From Dichetophora obliterata (taxonomy: Eukaryota; Arthropoda; Insecta; Diptera; Sciomyzidae), in contig OY986437.1 in NCBI GenBank assembly GCA_963920525.1, positions 56,616,830 through 56,680,829 of the forward strand: 64,000 nucleotides of DNA, written 5' to 3'. Of this stretch, positions 12,414-24,419 are shown piece by piece. Position 1 is the stretch's first letter, and every line of letters begins with the position of its first letter. The notes beneath the pieces were generated by a model that was given only the letters and a program-made list of their open reading frames with translations, was not told the origin of the DNA and searched no databases. A program made the position numbers and the translations under genes.

Positions 12414-12952
12414 GCCCTAAGTTTTATTAAAAAAAAATAACCTAGTCTAAATATATACTGTTATTCAATTATATTAATTATTTTTATATTAAATTGTTTT
12501 CATATGTAATATTTTACAAAACAAGTAAAATCATCATCTATAAAAAAGTGATTTTCTCAAAACAAAGTTTTTCTGATCGACCAGGGTGTTTAAAAATCTA
12601 TTAAGCCGATTGGTCTGAAATTTCAATACGTTATTCTACAGCCAATGGCTCTAGCAGATAGTAGAATTGGTAATTTTTAATACTTTTTTCCTATTTTGTT
12701 TGCTTAGAAGTTCGAAATTTTTTCATTTTTGTACAAGTAAATGTATTTTTTTACATGATTTTTGCATTTGTAGATTTTTGGGATTTTTTCGAAAAACTGC
12801 ATATATTTTAATTTTATTTCAAATCGAATATTTTTTAGCCTATGGCGTAAGAAAAACTTTTAAAAGTAGGGCAACCTTAATGTACATTTACACAAAAAAC
12901 AGTATATACATATATTGTATTTATTTTTATTTTCCTTAATTTCTTAGACCAA

Positions 12953-13810
12953 TTTTGAAGAAATTTGGTGTTTGTATTTTGTTAATTCAAGTTAATTTTA
13001 TTTATCAAAAGAATTTTTGTTAAAAAAAAATTTTTCAAGTCCTGACTAATAATTATTTCATTAGCCGAATCATCAGAATTTCACCTTTTTATTGATTTAA
13101 TAAAGTATCTAAAAATTATGGTTGTGTATCCAAAGTAGCAAGCAAAATATTGCTACAAGGAAAATGTCCAGCTAGAATCAAACTAAAGAAGATGGAAGAA
13201 AAAACACATATACATATATATAAAAACCTGTGAAATTTGTATCAAATATAACTTCTATTCTCATTTATTAAATCTACAATATTTCTTTGTTTTATTTTAC
13301 AGTTATTAAATACTGCTAGATCAATTCTATTTTATTGCTAAAGTTTTTTATTATCCAATAATTATTCATAAGCCGAACTAGAATTCTGTCTTTCTATTCA
13401 ACTTATGAAATATCTAAAAATCCTTGTCTGCAGCAGCAACCAAAATATAGCTACAACAAAATCACAACAAAAATGTCCAACTGTAAACAAAATAAATTCG
13501 GCAACCATGCACATGCAAATAAGAAGCTGTAAAATTTTATTTTCATTAATAAAATTTGCAATATATCTTCAGATATTCAAATAAGAAGAAACAAGCAAGC
13601 ACATTAAAAAATACCGATCTTTTTGCTCCCTTGTGCACGCAGCCAAAATGATCAAAATATAGAAAACAAAATGTAAACAAACTCGCACTTTTGAAGGGGA
13701 ATAAAATAAATGTCCCATCAAAATACCCTATCCTGTCGATGGATGGCTAATATCGGCGAGTAAAAAATAACGAGCGACGAGTGAAATCTCTTATAGATAT
13801 ATACTCGTTG
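12953..13810 (-). repeat. Right long TIR of the foldback element
   Basis: Reverse complement of 8393-9263. It begins with ATTTTGAAGAAATTTGG and ends with TATACTCGTTG at the boundary with the flanking CCACTAC. Confidence 0.92.
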
Positions 13811-13817
13811 CCACTAC

Positions 13818-14899
13818 TTAACCAAAAATGTTTTTTGACCCCAAATCCAGATCTTAGGTGTAAATTTGACAGACTGAAGGTGTTTTCAATTTAAAAAATA
13901 GTTATTTCGCCCGCCACCTTTTCTCAGAAAATGGCAAGTCTCAGACAACAGAAACTTAGAACATGAACCGTTCGGAGACGGCATTAAGCTTGTTTAAACA
14001 GGCGATGTGAGCGTTTTTGCTTTGTTTTTACCAATGTGCGATGTACCAGGCTTCGATTGCGGCGCATACAAATCTGGCCGAAAACGACAACATGATATAA
14101 ATTAACGCAAATTGTCAATAAATCATGATACTGTAACTAACGAACAACAAAGCAATCAACCAACCGCTAGTTACATATTTCAAATTCTGCCTAAAAATAC
14201 ATATACTAGCACAAATATTTTTGCTTTTCGTTAGAAAGACAAGAAGAGAGAGAGAAAGAGTGAGAAATAGTGAGCAACAAAAATACGAAAATAAAAAAAT
14301 AACATTTCAATAGCATTAAGCTCAGCTGTGTTTCTACTTTTTTAAGTGTTTTCCAAAAAAATTGACTTTCTAAGGTTTTTTCAACTGTGGCAACATTGCC
14401 AGCAGCGCTGATACATAACAGAAGTAACGGTTCAAACAAATACACACAACATGGCGCATTTTTAATTGATTTGGCGTTCATGCCAAACACCTTGTCTGAC
14501 TTGTGAAATTATATTTGCTGGTAGCGTTTGTTTTGCATAAACTCACACATACTCACACAATTACATACACACTGATAAAACTTTTCGCCCTGGAGCAAAA
14601 TTGCAATATGCAGAGTTTTTGGATTTTGCATATTGGTTTTCCACATTTTTTGTCAATAAAATTTTACTATTTTTTAACTACTATGAACTATCAATCGTCA
14701 TCGTTAGACACCTGAGCCCACAGTTATTTTTATTTTGTAACGAGGGTGACTTTAGTGTAGCGTTACTGAATGCGCGAATTTACACCTCGTTTTTCATGGA
14801 ATAAGTTATTTTAAGAGAGTTTTAACTTATTCTCAGATAATTTTTACATCACACTAGCTGAAACACCCGGTGTTACTCGGGTAACAACAACTAAATTTA
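13818..14899. other. Gene-free stretch between two elements
   Basis: No gene recognised. A purine-rich AGAAGAGAGAGAGAAAGAG tract lies near 14235-14265, and a degenerate CA-rich stretch (CTCACACATACTCACACA) near 14530-14570. The open frames here are short and low in complexity. Confidence 0.5.
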
Positions 14900-14907
14900 G
14901 GTGCAAC

Positions 14908-15971
14908 CAGGGCTGCCAACTCGTTTCAATCAAATTCCCCAATTCTGGTGGTCAATTTTCCCCATTTTTCAACCGATTCTTCCATAAAATATATGTCCTT
15001 CAAAACAGTCTTTATTCAGTAAATATTGTAATAAATAAGATTTTTTAGCCCATATGCAAACATCCACAAAATATTTGACAAAACATTTTTAAAAATTATC
15101 ATCGAAACATAATATAACATAGGTTATAAGAAACGAAATCCTTTTTAAAATTTAAGTATAGATAAGTTTTAAAATTGTTTGCTTTTTCTTCAAGCATTTC
15201 AAGCAGTTTTATTGCATATTTGCATTTAAAAGACTTATGTGCAAAATTTAAGTCATTAAGTTTTTTTTTTTTGGAATTTAAAGACATTTACCGTTGTGGT
15301 AAAGTCTCTTTGTATAGGAGTTAGGCGTGATTTTCATAAGATTTTGACAAATTTTAAATATTTCACTCCAAAGCATGTGTGCAAAATTTCAAGTCAATAA
15401 TTAATTTTTGTGGCATTTAAAGAGATCACTTTTGCTAAACTCCGTTTTGCTAAAATTACTTTGTATGAGAGCTAGGAGTGGTTTTCATCCGATTTTGCTC
15501 ATTCTCGAACTTGATCTTGGTTTTTTTTATATAAGCATATGTTTTGAATTTTATTCAAAATTGCGGCTGCAATCGTGTCGACAGACAGACAAGCGGACAT
15601 GGCGAAACAACTCAGGAGGTGATATTGATAAACAATAAATTTACTTTTTTATACTAAAAATGGAGTGACAAAGTGATCGTAAATTAACTGATTAAATCAG
15701 TCAAAGCAAACGCCAAAAAATTGAAGCTGAAGAAATGCATGTTGCCAACTGAGGTTTTTAATGCAATGGGTATGTTCAGCAATAAAAAACTTAGCAAAAG
15801 TTTCTAACCATATTAATACGACAATTTTGAGATTTGCTATGATTCTTAAATGAATTTAGAAACAAAAGTCAATATTAAAATAATTCCCTCAAAAATTATC
15901 TCATTCCCCCACTCCGCCATCGAATCAAAATTCCAGCCAAATGAGGGAATTCCCCTGAGTTGGCAACCCTG
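14908..15971 (-). mobile_element. Short hAT-like non-autonomous element, relative of 55155-62263
   Basis: The ends CAGGGCTGCCAACTCG and GAGTTGGCAACCCTG are inverted repeats, and GGTGCAAC is duplicated exactly on both sides (14900-14907 and 15972-15979). CAGGG-type ends with an 8-bp duplication point to the hAT superfamily. The element is the inverted counterpart of 55155-62263 and matches that host sequence over most of its length. It lacks the three insertions that interrupt the larger copy. It carries no gene. Its middle (about 15299-15640) contains repeated modules of the kind AAAGAGATC...TTTGTATGGGAGGTAGGCGTGGTTTTCATCC and a GTCTGTCTGTCGACACGATTG segment, read on either strand. This composition is like DINE-1-type elements and may be captured sequence. 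Confidence 0.92.
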
Positions 15972-16258
15972 GGTGCAACTAATAAACTTCATTTTTAATT
16001 TTAGCAGCTGAGCCTGAGCAACCTTTGCTGCTCCGCTCGCGAGCCAAAAGCCAGGAGTTGTGTTGAAGCCAATTGCGAGCAACTAAACAAAGATATTTTC
16101 AAGCATACGTAACATATTAAAAAATAAAATAGTATGTTTCTAATATAAACTGCAATTTTAAAAATAAGTTGCATACGAGTATAAAAAAAAAATAAGAGGC
16201 CGTTTGATAATTCCGTGAAAAATGAAACAAGGAATGATTTTTACGCCAAAAAAACGTT

Positions 16259-16935
16259 TTATTTCTCAATATAGTCCTTATCGCTCGATAAACTTTGTCC
16301 AACGTTCCTCCAATTTTTTGATCCCATCCAAAAAATAGGCCTCTGTTTCGGTGATGAGCTGCTCTCTGGCAGTGAATCTCTTTCCGCCGAGCCATCTCTT
16401 CAGGTTTGGAAAAAAAAAAGTTCGGAGAAGACCAAATCTGGAGAGGAAGCAATTCGTACTTGAATACATAGAATTTTGCATTGTCTTGATGGAAGAGCAC
16501 TTTTTTCCTCACCAAATTTCCTCACGTTTATCTTTTAAAGCGTCAGTGAAACGGTTCAATTTGGCTGCAAAGTATTCGTCATTGATCGTTCTTTTCGATG
16601 GAAAGTAGTCGGTGTAAATTATACCGCGGTTATCTCAAAATACTGTCGCCATAACCTTTCCGGCCGATAGCACCGTCTTCGTCTTCTTCGGAGCACGTTA
16701 AGTCGGTGAAGTACACTGTTTCAACTGTTTCTTTGTCTCTGATGTGTAGTAAAAGATCCATGTTTCATCCAAGGTTACTAATCGACGATAAAAATCTTTC
16801 TTATCTTACCTTTGCCAAAAATGCCTTTTAATCAGTCACGAGATCGCGTTTATAGTCGAGATTGAGCAAACGCGGCACCCATCTTACGGATAATTTTTTC
16901 ATATCCATAATAAAGGAAAAAACACATATTAAAAT
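16259..16935 (-). pseudogene. Mariner transposase C-terminal half (second mariner lineage)
   Basis: On the minus strand the blocks MKKLSVRWVPRLLNLDYKRD (near 16900-16840), VYFTDLT (near 16700) and VLFHQDNAK (near 16500, the second catalytic-Asp block) appear in mariner order. They are followed by PNLKRWLGGKRFTAREQLI, TEAYFLDGIKKLEERWTKF and a stop after DKDYIEK at 16259. A deletion near 16440 removes the expected PYSPDL block between the HQDN and DY-LF blocks. The N-terminal third is absent and there are several frameshifts. It differs from the relic at 3560-4890. The sequence TTTGATAATTCCGTGAAA just beyond the stop (16205-16221) may be the 3' end. Confidence 0.85.
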
Positions 16936-17349
16936 TATGCACGCTCGTGAATGAATTCGCTTTAAATACTTACGTGGACGAATAAAATTTGTTCTCCACA
17001 AACACTACTTTTTGCGTATTTACTTCTCTTTTGAGTTGATAGCGCAAGCAATAAAGAAATCGTTTAGTTTTTCTTATTTGTTTCTTACTTGCTCTTCGTT
17101 TGCGACGTCCAACGAAGTCAACTATGACAAAAACGAAGCTATAGTTCATTAAATCAGACAGTGCCTCAGTCAAAACAATGTTGCATCTTTGTGAATCCAT
17201 GATACAATGAAAGGTAGACAATACCATGGCATTATCGTTAGTGGTATTCAATGAATGCCGTATTGACGATGTAAACAGCGTATGTACGGTAGATTTACAG
17301 CAGCGTAATTTGTAATAACAAAATTTTAAAGGATTAAACATACGCAGTT
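16936..17349. other. Stretch without a supported gene
   Basis: A 132-codon minus frame crosses this interval but shows no family motif and has ordinary AT-driven composition. I do not call it a gene. Part of it may be the missing upstream portion of the mariner relic. Confidence 0.4.
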
Positions 17350-17820
17350 TACGGTGACCAGAATTCACGGAACAATATACGGGACCTTTTTATTTTTACT
17401 CAATCCTTTAAAATAAATCAGTTTTTGTTATTAACTAAAGCATCTGCAAACAATTTCAATATAAAACCATTAATCATATATTTCAGTTGTATTCATTTTT
17501 CAGATATACAAAAATTCAATGAGATTGGTACATAAAAAAAGATAACACAAAACATATATTAAAAGAAAATAACAATAAAAAATATACATGTATCAAATTA
17601 TTTTTGACTAGAAGATTTATTATTTTATGTTGCAGTATTTAGTATTATTTAGTATTATTATATTGTAAAACAGTCTATTATTGACTAAAATATGGGATTT
17701 TCCCGGGACAAAAAGCTAAATACGGGACTCTCCCACGTCCCGTATTAAAAAATAGTTTGCCGGGACATTTTGCTAAAAAACGGGACTGTCCCGGGAAATA
17801 CGGGACGTTTGGTCACCGTA
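17350..17820. mobile_element. MITE with TACGGTGACCA ends and CGGGAC subterminal repeats
   Basis: TACGGTGACCA at 17350 is mirrored by TGGTCACCGTA ending at 17820. Many ACGGGAC / GTCCCG motifs lie just inside both ends, and several occur in direct and inverted orientation at 17690-17810. The centre is AT-rich with no frame. Dense subterminal repeats and this size suggest a hAT-like non-autonomous element, but the flanking bases do not show a clear duplication. Confidence 0.75.
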
Positions 17821-18116
17821 TGTATACAGAACTTTTAATGCGTATTATGCAACCGTGATTGAATTTTGTTTTTGACATGCAGTGTTTCAATTGAATTTAA
17901 CAATTTAAAAAATTTAAAATGCACTTACAATTAATGGATCCAAAATTTCTCTAAAGTTTTAAATAATTTTATGATGGCAATTATTTTTTAATAAAATTAT
18001 GCAATTTACTCGGTTTTTATTCAGGATGGGTTTGTGAAAGTGCTAAGCATAAACTTATAGCTACACGCTTTCGGTATATATACGCCCTTCATTGAATACG
18101 ATTGTTACATATTCTT

Positions 18117-18453
18117 AAGGTACGGCATGTAGCTTCATCACAGCGACCCCAAATGTCAAAATCATGTATGTATATCTGCTTTGTTTTGTTTGATTTTACA
18201 ATCATAGTATAATAAACATAATAAGTTGCATGGCTGAGAGCCTGTAATCATAACTGTCAAAAAAACATTGAACGAAACAAAGCAACAAAACAAGACGTCA
18301 AATAATTTATATTGATTTTGACAATTCTCGTGTTGTTAGATTGACTCTGGAGAGGATTTTTACCCTTGCGACTACCTTGTTTACACTGATTCTTACACAT
18401 ACATACGTGAATTTGACATCCGACCGGTGTGGTGAATCTCCTTACCGTACCTT
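18117..18453. mobile_element. Small TIR element (337 bp)
   Basis: AAGGTACGG at 18117 is mirrored by CCGTACCTT ending at 18453. The similarity resumes inside, with ATGTCAAAATCATGTATGT on the left matching ACATACGTGAATTTGACAT on the right. A TTTGTTTTGTTTG segment is also partly mirrored by CAAAGCAACAAAACAAG. No duplication of the flanks was found. No coding sequence. Confidence 0.6.
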
Positions 18454-19114
18454 TTGAATGCATCTTTATAACCAATTATTATTAAATCAATGCACTGTAT
18501 ACCATTGGCAATGGTAAAATTTATTTACAATATAAACATAAATAAGTATCAAAATATTGTTATTCAAATAAGTTTATGAATGAAAATTATTTAATCTTTG
18601 TTTTGCCAACAAATAAATTTGTTGAAAATTATTCAAAAGCCTGAATAAATAAGCTAACAGCTATAAAACTTTGCATTTTATTTCATATGTTGTAATATTT
18701 TTGTATAATATTCACGAATGAATAAATTTTAACTGTATGTATATAGATTTTAATATTTTTTTATTAAATAATTTATTAAAGACGTAATTATTTTTTTAAT
18801 AATTTCTCATGCAAAAAAGACAAAATTATGTTTTTTTTTTATTTTCACGATTCTTTTTCGTAAATTTATTTAAAAAACAGAAATTTTATATTCAAATACA
18901 AATTTTTTCAAAATTCGTTTAAAAATATGCTATCGTGAATCATATAACAAACATATTTAAAACTTATTTAAATATTTACGTGTTTTTTTTACTAAAATTA
19001 TTAAAAAAAAAATAATCAAATGCGTGTATAATTCAAATATGCAACATATTCAAATTGCTTTTTAAAATTTTCGTATTTTTTTTATGCAAATGTGGCGTTA
19101 GTTCTAAAATGATC
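18454..19114. other. AT-rich gene-free stretch
   Basis: Only A/T-rich sequence with homopolymers. No frame or structured repeat that I would defend. Confidence 0.5.
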
Positions 19115-19500
19115 ATGTTTTTGCAATAATTAAATACGTTTTTGCATAAATCTAATATTTTTTCCATTAGTGCTAATGATTTCGCAAAATGTCCACGCCC
19201 GTTCCACAACAATCTTGTGCACTTTAACTCTGCAATCGGACAACACGATATCGTAAATTTTAGTGACCATTTCTTGTATGGTGACCTCATTTGGGCGTCC
19301 AGAACGTTCAGCGTCACTAGTGCTTGTACGACCGCATCGGTATTCAGTAAACCACCTGTGAATCATTCCAATCGATTGTACAGAGTCCCCATAGAGTCCC
19401 CATTTATCAAGCCTTTCCTTGGTTTGGCTGATGGTTTTTTGTGCAAATATAATGCTTGATGAGCACACAAAATTCACTTTTTCTATTTTTGTCTAAATTC
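19115..19500 (-). pseudogene. Mariner transposase N-terminal fragment (third mariner lineage)
   Basis: The minus strand encodes a block like SEFCVLIKHYICTKK near 19475-19440, then QTKERLDKWGLYGDS, MIHRWFTEYRCGRTSTSDAERSGRP and IVLSDCRVKVHKI. This is the DNA-binding helix-turn-helix half of a mariner transposase. It ends near 19130 where the similarity is lost, so the catalytic half is missing. One frame change lies near 19450. The TIR element at 19512 begins directly upstream, so the fragment is truncated on both sides. Confidence 0.8.
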
Positions 19501-19511
19501 ACAAGATCACC

Positions 19512-20902
19512 CAAGGGCGTAAGCAGGATGAAAATTAGGGGGAGACCTTATACAAATTTGTTTACCATATCTTTCATTCATGAATTTTACGAGTCAATGA
19601 AAATAGTTCAAAATGAATGTATGGTGTATTATAACCTGATGTTTTTATATATAATCGACTCTAAGACTATGTGCACACTAAGACCGAAAAGCCACTTATC
19701 GGATATTTATGGCTTTTCAGCTGAAAAGCTGCATGATATTAAGTTCTTTGCCATAGAAGAATTGTCAAATGAAAAATTGCTAATTGCTTGGTTTTCAGCG
19801 AAAAACCTCTGAAGACCTAAAAAACAACCCTGATTATGGTTGTTTTGAAGTAAATTCATAATCTATTACTAAAATCAAAGATGTTGCTTGTATTTGACAT
19901 TTCATATGTATGTCGATATTAGCCGCATTCAGCGAAGTCAACAGTTGGCCACTATTCGGTGCGTTCCCGTACTCGATTCAAGAGGCTAGAAGTTGCTTGA
20001 AAGCGTTATTTACTAATTTTTAAATCTCCAGAGAGCAGAATAACATGCAAAATATCACTCTCTAATCTATTACATTTATTTGAACTTAGTACAGGAACAC
20101 AGACCTATTGTGTTAAAACTCTATGAATGGTAAAATTAAAAGAGCGCTCAATACATGAAAAAAATGTTAATGTTCTGACGCTGTTAAATTAATAAACACA
20201 AAAAGAACGCAGCAAATAAGAGTGAAAAGCCTTTGCAAATTAATTATTTACATAATTAAGTAATGATAACAACTAAATTAAATAATTTACAATTTTTCTG
20301 GTGTTTAAAATAACAACACAATTATGACTCACTAAGGTGAGTGATGTTTTTACTACCATAACATTTGAATCCTCCGAATGTGGGCATTATATATTTACAA
20401 ATTGGCTGTCAAATGAAAAGCGACTTTTTCAGTGTGAACACCTTTTTTCTGAAAAGATGTTTTCAGTCAAAAAGCGACGGAAGTGGAAATATTTTGAAGC
20501 AGTTCAATACTGGCAGTTCCTAGTTTTATTCGGTTACTACCGATACTCAAACCTCCAATAAAAACGGTTTTGAAAAGCTTATTTTAATTTCTAATTTAAA
20601 TAAAATTTCTAAATTACTTGACCTAAAGCTCTAAAAATTAAAACCTTGTAGAATGATGAAAATGTCAAAATTTAATTATAAATCCAAAAATGTTCATATT
20701 ATTTACTTCATCTCAATATCTAACTTTTTAACTTCCCGTTTGAACAGTACACAATATTTTTCAAAATTATACAATATTGCTTTTAAAATACTGATTTGCT
20801 TTTTTTTTAACTTTTTCAAGTCAAGATTCAAAGAATAGGTAAAATTTAAAAAAACTCAGATTTAGGGGGGAAATTTTCCCCCTGTCCCCGCCTACGCCCT
20901 TG
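19512..20902. mobile_element. TIR element with CAAGGGCGTA ends (1.39 kb)
   Basis: Left end CAAGGGCGTAAGCAGG and right end CCGCCTACGCCCTTG are inverted repeats, and the next ~20 bases inside both are rich in GGGGG / CCCCC. CAAGGGCGTAGGC-type ends resemble hAT MITEs. The flanking octamers AGATCACC and ATTTCTTC match only partly, so the TSD is unproven. The middle (about 19670-20470) has a second, looser inverted repeat with GTGCACACTAAGACCGAAAAG on the left and CTTTTTCAGTGTGAACAC on the right, possibly a nested element. Open frames in it show no family similarity. Confidence 0.75.
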
Positions 20903-21067
20903 ATTTCTTCTGCGGTCAATGGCTGCCAAACACAAACTAAGCGTTGCAGCGAGCAGAAATTTGGACAGTAGTATTTTTAATTGATAGTAATGTACAGGAT
21001 TAGTGTTGCATTTTAAGTATCGGGAAATTAAAAAATCACTAACATCTCAAATTGCTCTCGTAATATA

Positions 21068-22183
21068 CAGGGTGTCCCAGATCAACGTTTTAATCCGAAG
21101 CTGGTTGATTCCTTGGGTCAAAACAAGAAAAAAATTGTATGGCAAGGGGAGTCCATCTCCCCCCCTGTTTCGAGTTATAAACGGAAGTATAGCAAAAAAT
21201 GGTATTAATAGGTGTCATCACTTATACCGCAAGAACTTACAAAGCATTACAGATAGAAACCAATTTGAAACGGTTATTTCAAGCTTTTTAATTTTTTTAC
21301 TAATATCTGTTAAAATTTTTTGGTATTTTAAGCCACGGAATAATATAAAGCCACTTAAATATGAAAAATATGTATTTTATTTTCTTTTTTCACTTTAAGC
21401 TCGTTTTACATAAAAAAAGTTCTAATAATATTTTTTTTTTTTCGATGCAGTCTTAATCGCCAAATAATTCTCTGCAGTATTTTATTATGCGGCTTCACCG
21501 TACAGTAACAAATAAGAGCAAATTAATTATTTTATGAAAACATACACTCAAAAAGCACTTGCAACCCAACAGCAAAGTTTTGCTTCATAAATTGCTTTTT
21601 AGACATAAAACCATAATAAAGAAGTGCACATCTCTTCATTTTTCCCATATTTAATATTTTTTAACTTTTCTTTAAAATCAAATTAGATTCACATGTAAAT
21701 GGCATGTGCTTTTTTAGTGTATGTTTTTATAAAATAATAAATACGCTCTTATTCGTGGATGTACGGTGAAGCCACATAATTTAATACTGCAGAGAATTAT
21801 TTGGCGATTAAGACTGCATCGAAAAAAAAAAAATAATATTAGAACTTTTTTTATGTAAAACGAGCTTAAAGTGATAAAAAGAAAATAAAAAACCTATTTT
21901 TCATATTTGAGTTGCTATAAATTATTCCATGGTTAAAAATACCAAAAAAACTTTTACAGATATTTAATTAATTAAAAATCTTTAAAAAACCCTTTCAAAG
22001 AGGGTCCTATCTGAAATATTTTTTAAGTTATTGCATTAAAACTGATGAATGCCATTTTTTGCTATACTTCCGCTTATAGCTCGAAAGAGGGGGGAGATGG
22101 ACCCCCTGTGGTACAATTTTTTTCTTGTCTTGACCCAAGGAATCAACCAACGACGGATTGAAACGTTGATCTGGAACACCTTG
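21068..22183. mobile_element. Near-complete palindromic element with TA flanks (1.12 kb)
   Basis: CAGGGTGTCCCAGATCAACG at 21068 is mirrored by CGTTGATCTGGAACACCTTG ending at 22183, with the dinucleotide TA on both sides. The complementarity continues inward almost without break: the CGATGCAGTCTTAATCGCC block at ~21444 is matched by GGCGATTAAGACTGCATCG at ~21802. Only a loop of roughly 200 bases around 21510-21740 remains unpaired. TA flanks and a CAGGGTG end suggest a Tc1/mariner-mobilised foldback. It contains no gene. Confidence 0.92.
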
Positions 22184-24080
22184 TATAAGAAAAAGTCTGT
22201 CTTGTCTGCTTTACAGAGTTGTTTTTGTTGGTTGTTGTCTTCTTTATAACTTACTTGACCTAGAGCTCCAAACTACATCTTTAAAAAGTTTCGGTAAGTT
22301 TGAAGATTTAGACCTGAAAATCAGAACGTGTAGAACGCCTGAGAGATTGATATTGACAAAATGCTTTTTATATATCTTTTTTAATTTAATTATTTTATAA
22401 TTGATTTTGGAATAATTACTTTAGTTTAAGCAATTTCGCAATATCCAATATTTTAACTCTGCAACGAAAAGAGCATGTCCAGAAAAACGATGCTTGCAAA
22501 CTTTGATTGTAACCATTTAAAAAAATTAATTCAAATTTTTCGAAGTTTCTCGCAATGTTCCTTAAATATTATGGGTAAAATATATAATAAAATAATTAAA
22601 ACTGAGTATACTAAAAATTTCAATAGAACATAAAACATAACATTTATATCTGCTTTGATATATACTAAATATATATGTACAGTTTTTCTGAAAATTTTAT
22701 AAACTTTACGTACCTTTGCGACTTACATAAAATGTTAATGTTTGATTCATGTTTTCTATAAATTGTTTTTGCATCAAGGAATTGTATCTGGTAAAATGTA
22801 AAAATAAATAACATCATGACAACGATTGCTTTTTGTATTTTTCTAGCCTTGGCAATCTTGGCAATAAATTGAACAACAGTAAAACATGCTGAAATTGAGC
22901 TGTACTCAGTTTTGCAAGCTATTAATTATAAATGCGAGCGTACAAATTTATGGCAATCTAATTAATTAAAATCATGAAACCCAAAAGGCGATTTTCTACG
23001 GGCACTTTACGAATTTGTGTACATTTTCAGCAGCTAGTGAAATACGATCACTTAATTATGCGATTAGCCGAAACAACAAGAATGGGTGTGTGATTGTGTG
23101 GGAATTGAATGCGGTGCCATGCGGTGTGACTCAGCTTCACACCAAGCAACTGGAACAACGAATAAATAGCTAATAAGCTGCTGCTGCTGCAGTGAGATGC
23201 TATTCAACTATTTGTGCTGCACAAATTGAAGCAACAAACAATTAGAAACCGTTGCTAAATCAACGTCCAAAATTATAAATCAGCAAATAAGCAGCAGGAT
23301 ATGCGGAATGAGCGCCGGAAAGCCAAGAAGTCGAGACAGCCGGAAACGCACGCGTTTCAATTCACAACAACTACAATTGATATGTATGTTGATACGAATT
23401 AGGTGTTGTTATTGTTTGTGTGTGTGTGTATGTGTGTGCTGTTGTTGTGTTATGTGGAATGTTTGTTTGTATTAAGTATTTAACCAGATACGTTTGATCC
23501 ACAGTAATTCGCAGTACAGCCAAAATCCACACAAATAAACTGAATAGAATCAGCTGCAAAGTACACATACACACACTCACTCAAACACATGCACACAGGC
23601 ATACACACAAATACATATAGCTATTGCTACTACGAAAATAAATGCATTAGTGTTGGTTTTTGACTGGTTTAGCTGCGTTTTATGTTAGCTTTGAAAGCTT
23701 TTATGCTCGCACTCACTAAGTTTATTTGTATGTGCAGACGCAATTATGTGCTGGTGTTTGTATGTTGTTTGTGCCTGCGTGCATTTCTACTGATATTCAT
23801 TTACTTGGTTACTCGTTCAAACTGTATTAAATTTCGTTAATAACATTTTGCAAATGTAGCAAGTACGCTCGTTAATGTATAGCACTCACACACACTCAGT
23901 TACACATACACAGGCACATATTCATTAAACCTCTTAATGCACTTGCGGTTCTTACTGTGTGCAGTGAGCAGCAGTTAAGCGCATGCGGTATTTTTTTAGT
24001 TTCAGTTTCAAGTTTCAGCTGCAGACTTTTAGGCGTAGTATCTGCAGGTTGCGCCTGTGTGGTTTTACTTGGTATCTACC
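22184..24080. other. Unique-looking intergenic or intronic DNA with microsatellites
   Basis: No gene seen. From about 22990 to 23960 composition becomes more balanced. There are a CTGCTGCTGCTGCAG run near 23180, a TGTTGTTATTGTTTGTGTGTGTGTG tract near 23404-23440, and CACACA-rich sequence near 23565-23620 and 23885-23920. This resembles unique fly DNA between or inside genes, with none of the TE features seen elsewhere. Confidence 0.5.
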
Positions 24081-24419
24081 CAATGTGCATAAAAATGGAT
24101 CCGGATTCGTTTCGAACCCATTATGAGTCCGTCAGTAGGCATTTAGCTTTCTTACGTTCTTTCCGTTACGAATCCGTCAAAAAAATGTTAAGTCTTAAAT
24201 TTGTTAAAAAGTCTTTTTTCTATTTTCAATGGATTATTGATACGAAATACATTTGAGTTCTTATTATAACTTTAAATAAGTTTTTTATATCATAAGGCAC
24301 ATGCCTATAACAATATTAAAATAAATTTTCATATACTGATTTCTTTAATATGTATGTAAAAAAATGAGTCGATTTCGAAATCGCATTATTAAAAAAAAAG
24401 AGTTCGAAACGGCTGCGTA

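Larger units (their letters stand above)
8393..13810. mobile_element. 5.4-kb foldback element with ~0.86-kb terminal inverted repeats
   Basis: The sequence starting CAACGAGTATATATCT at 8393 reappears as its reverse complement ending at 13810. The complementarity continues for about 860 bases on each side with only scattered differences. The same 7 bases, CCACTAC, lie immediately outside both ends (8386-8392 and 13811-13817), the expected mark of transposition. If TTG is counted with them the shared flank is 10 bases. No convincing transposase frame exists inside, so the element is non-autonomous or its gene is gone. The core carries another inverted repeat pair and a short MITE. Very long TIRs are typical of Foldback-type elements, but I cannot assign a superfamily. 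Confidence 0.92.

Noticed and set aside
12667..12939. 90-codon frame inside the foldback element
   Set aside because: Aromatic-rich AT-driven composition and no conserved block. Not supported as a transposase.
16970..17368. 132-codon minus-strand frame
   Set aside because: No recognisable motif, composition like random AT-rich DNA, and it runs past the border of the MITE at 17350.
23371..23580. 69-codon minus-strand frame
   Set aside because: Its C-terminal half is Thr/His from a microsatellite. It is not a gene.
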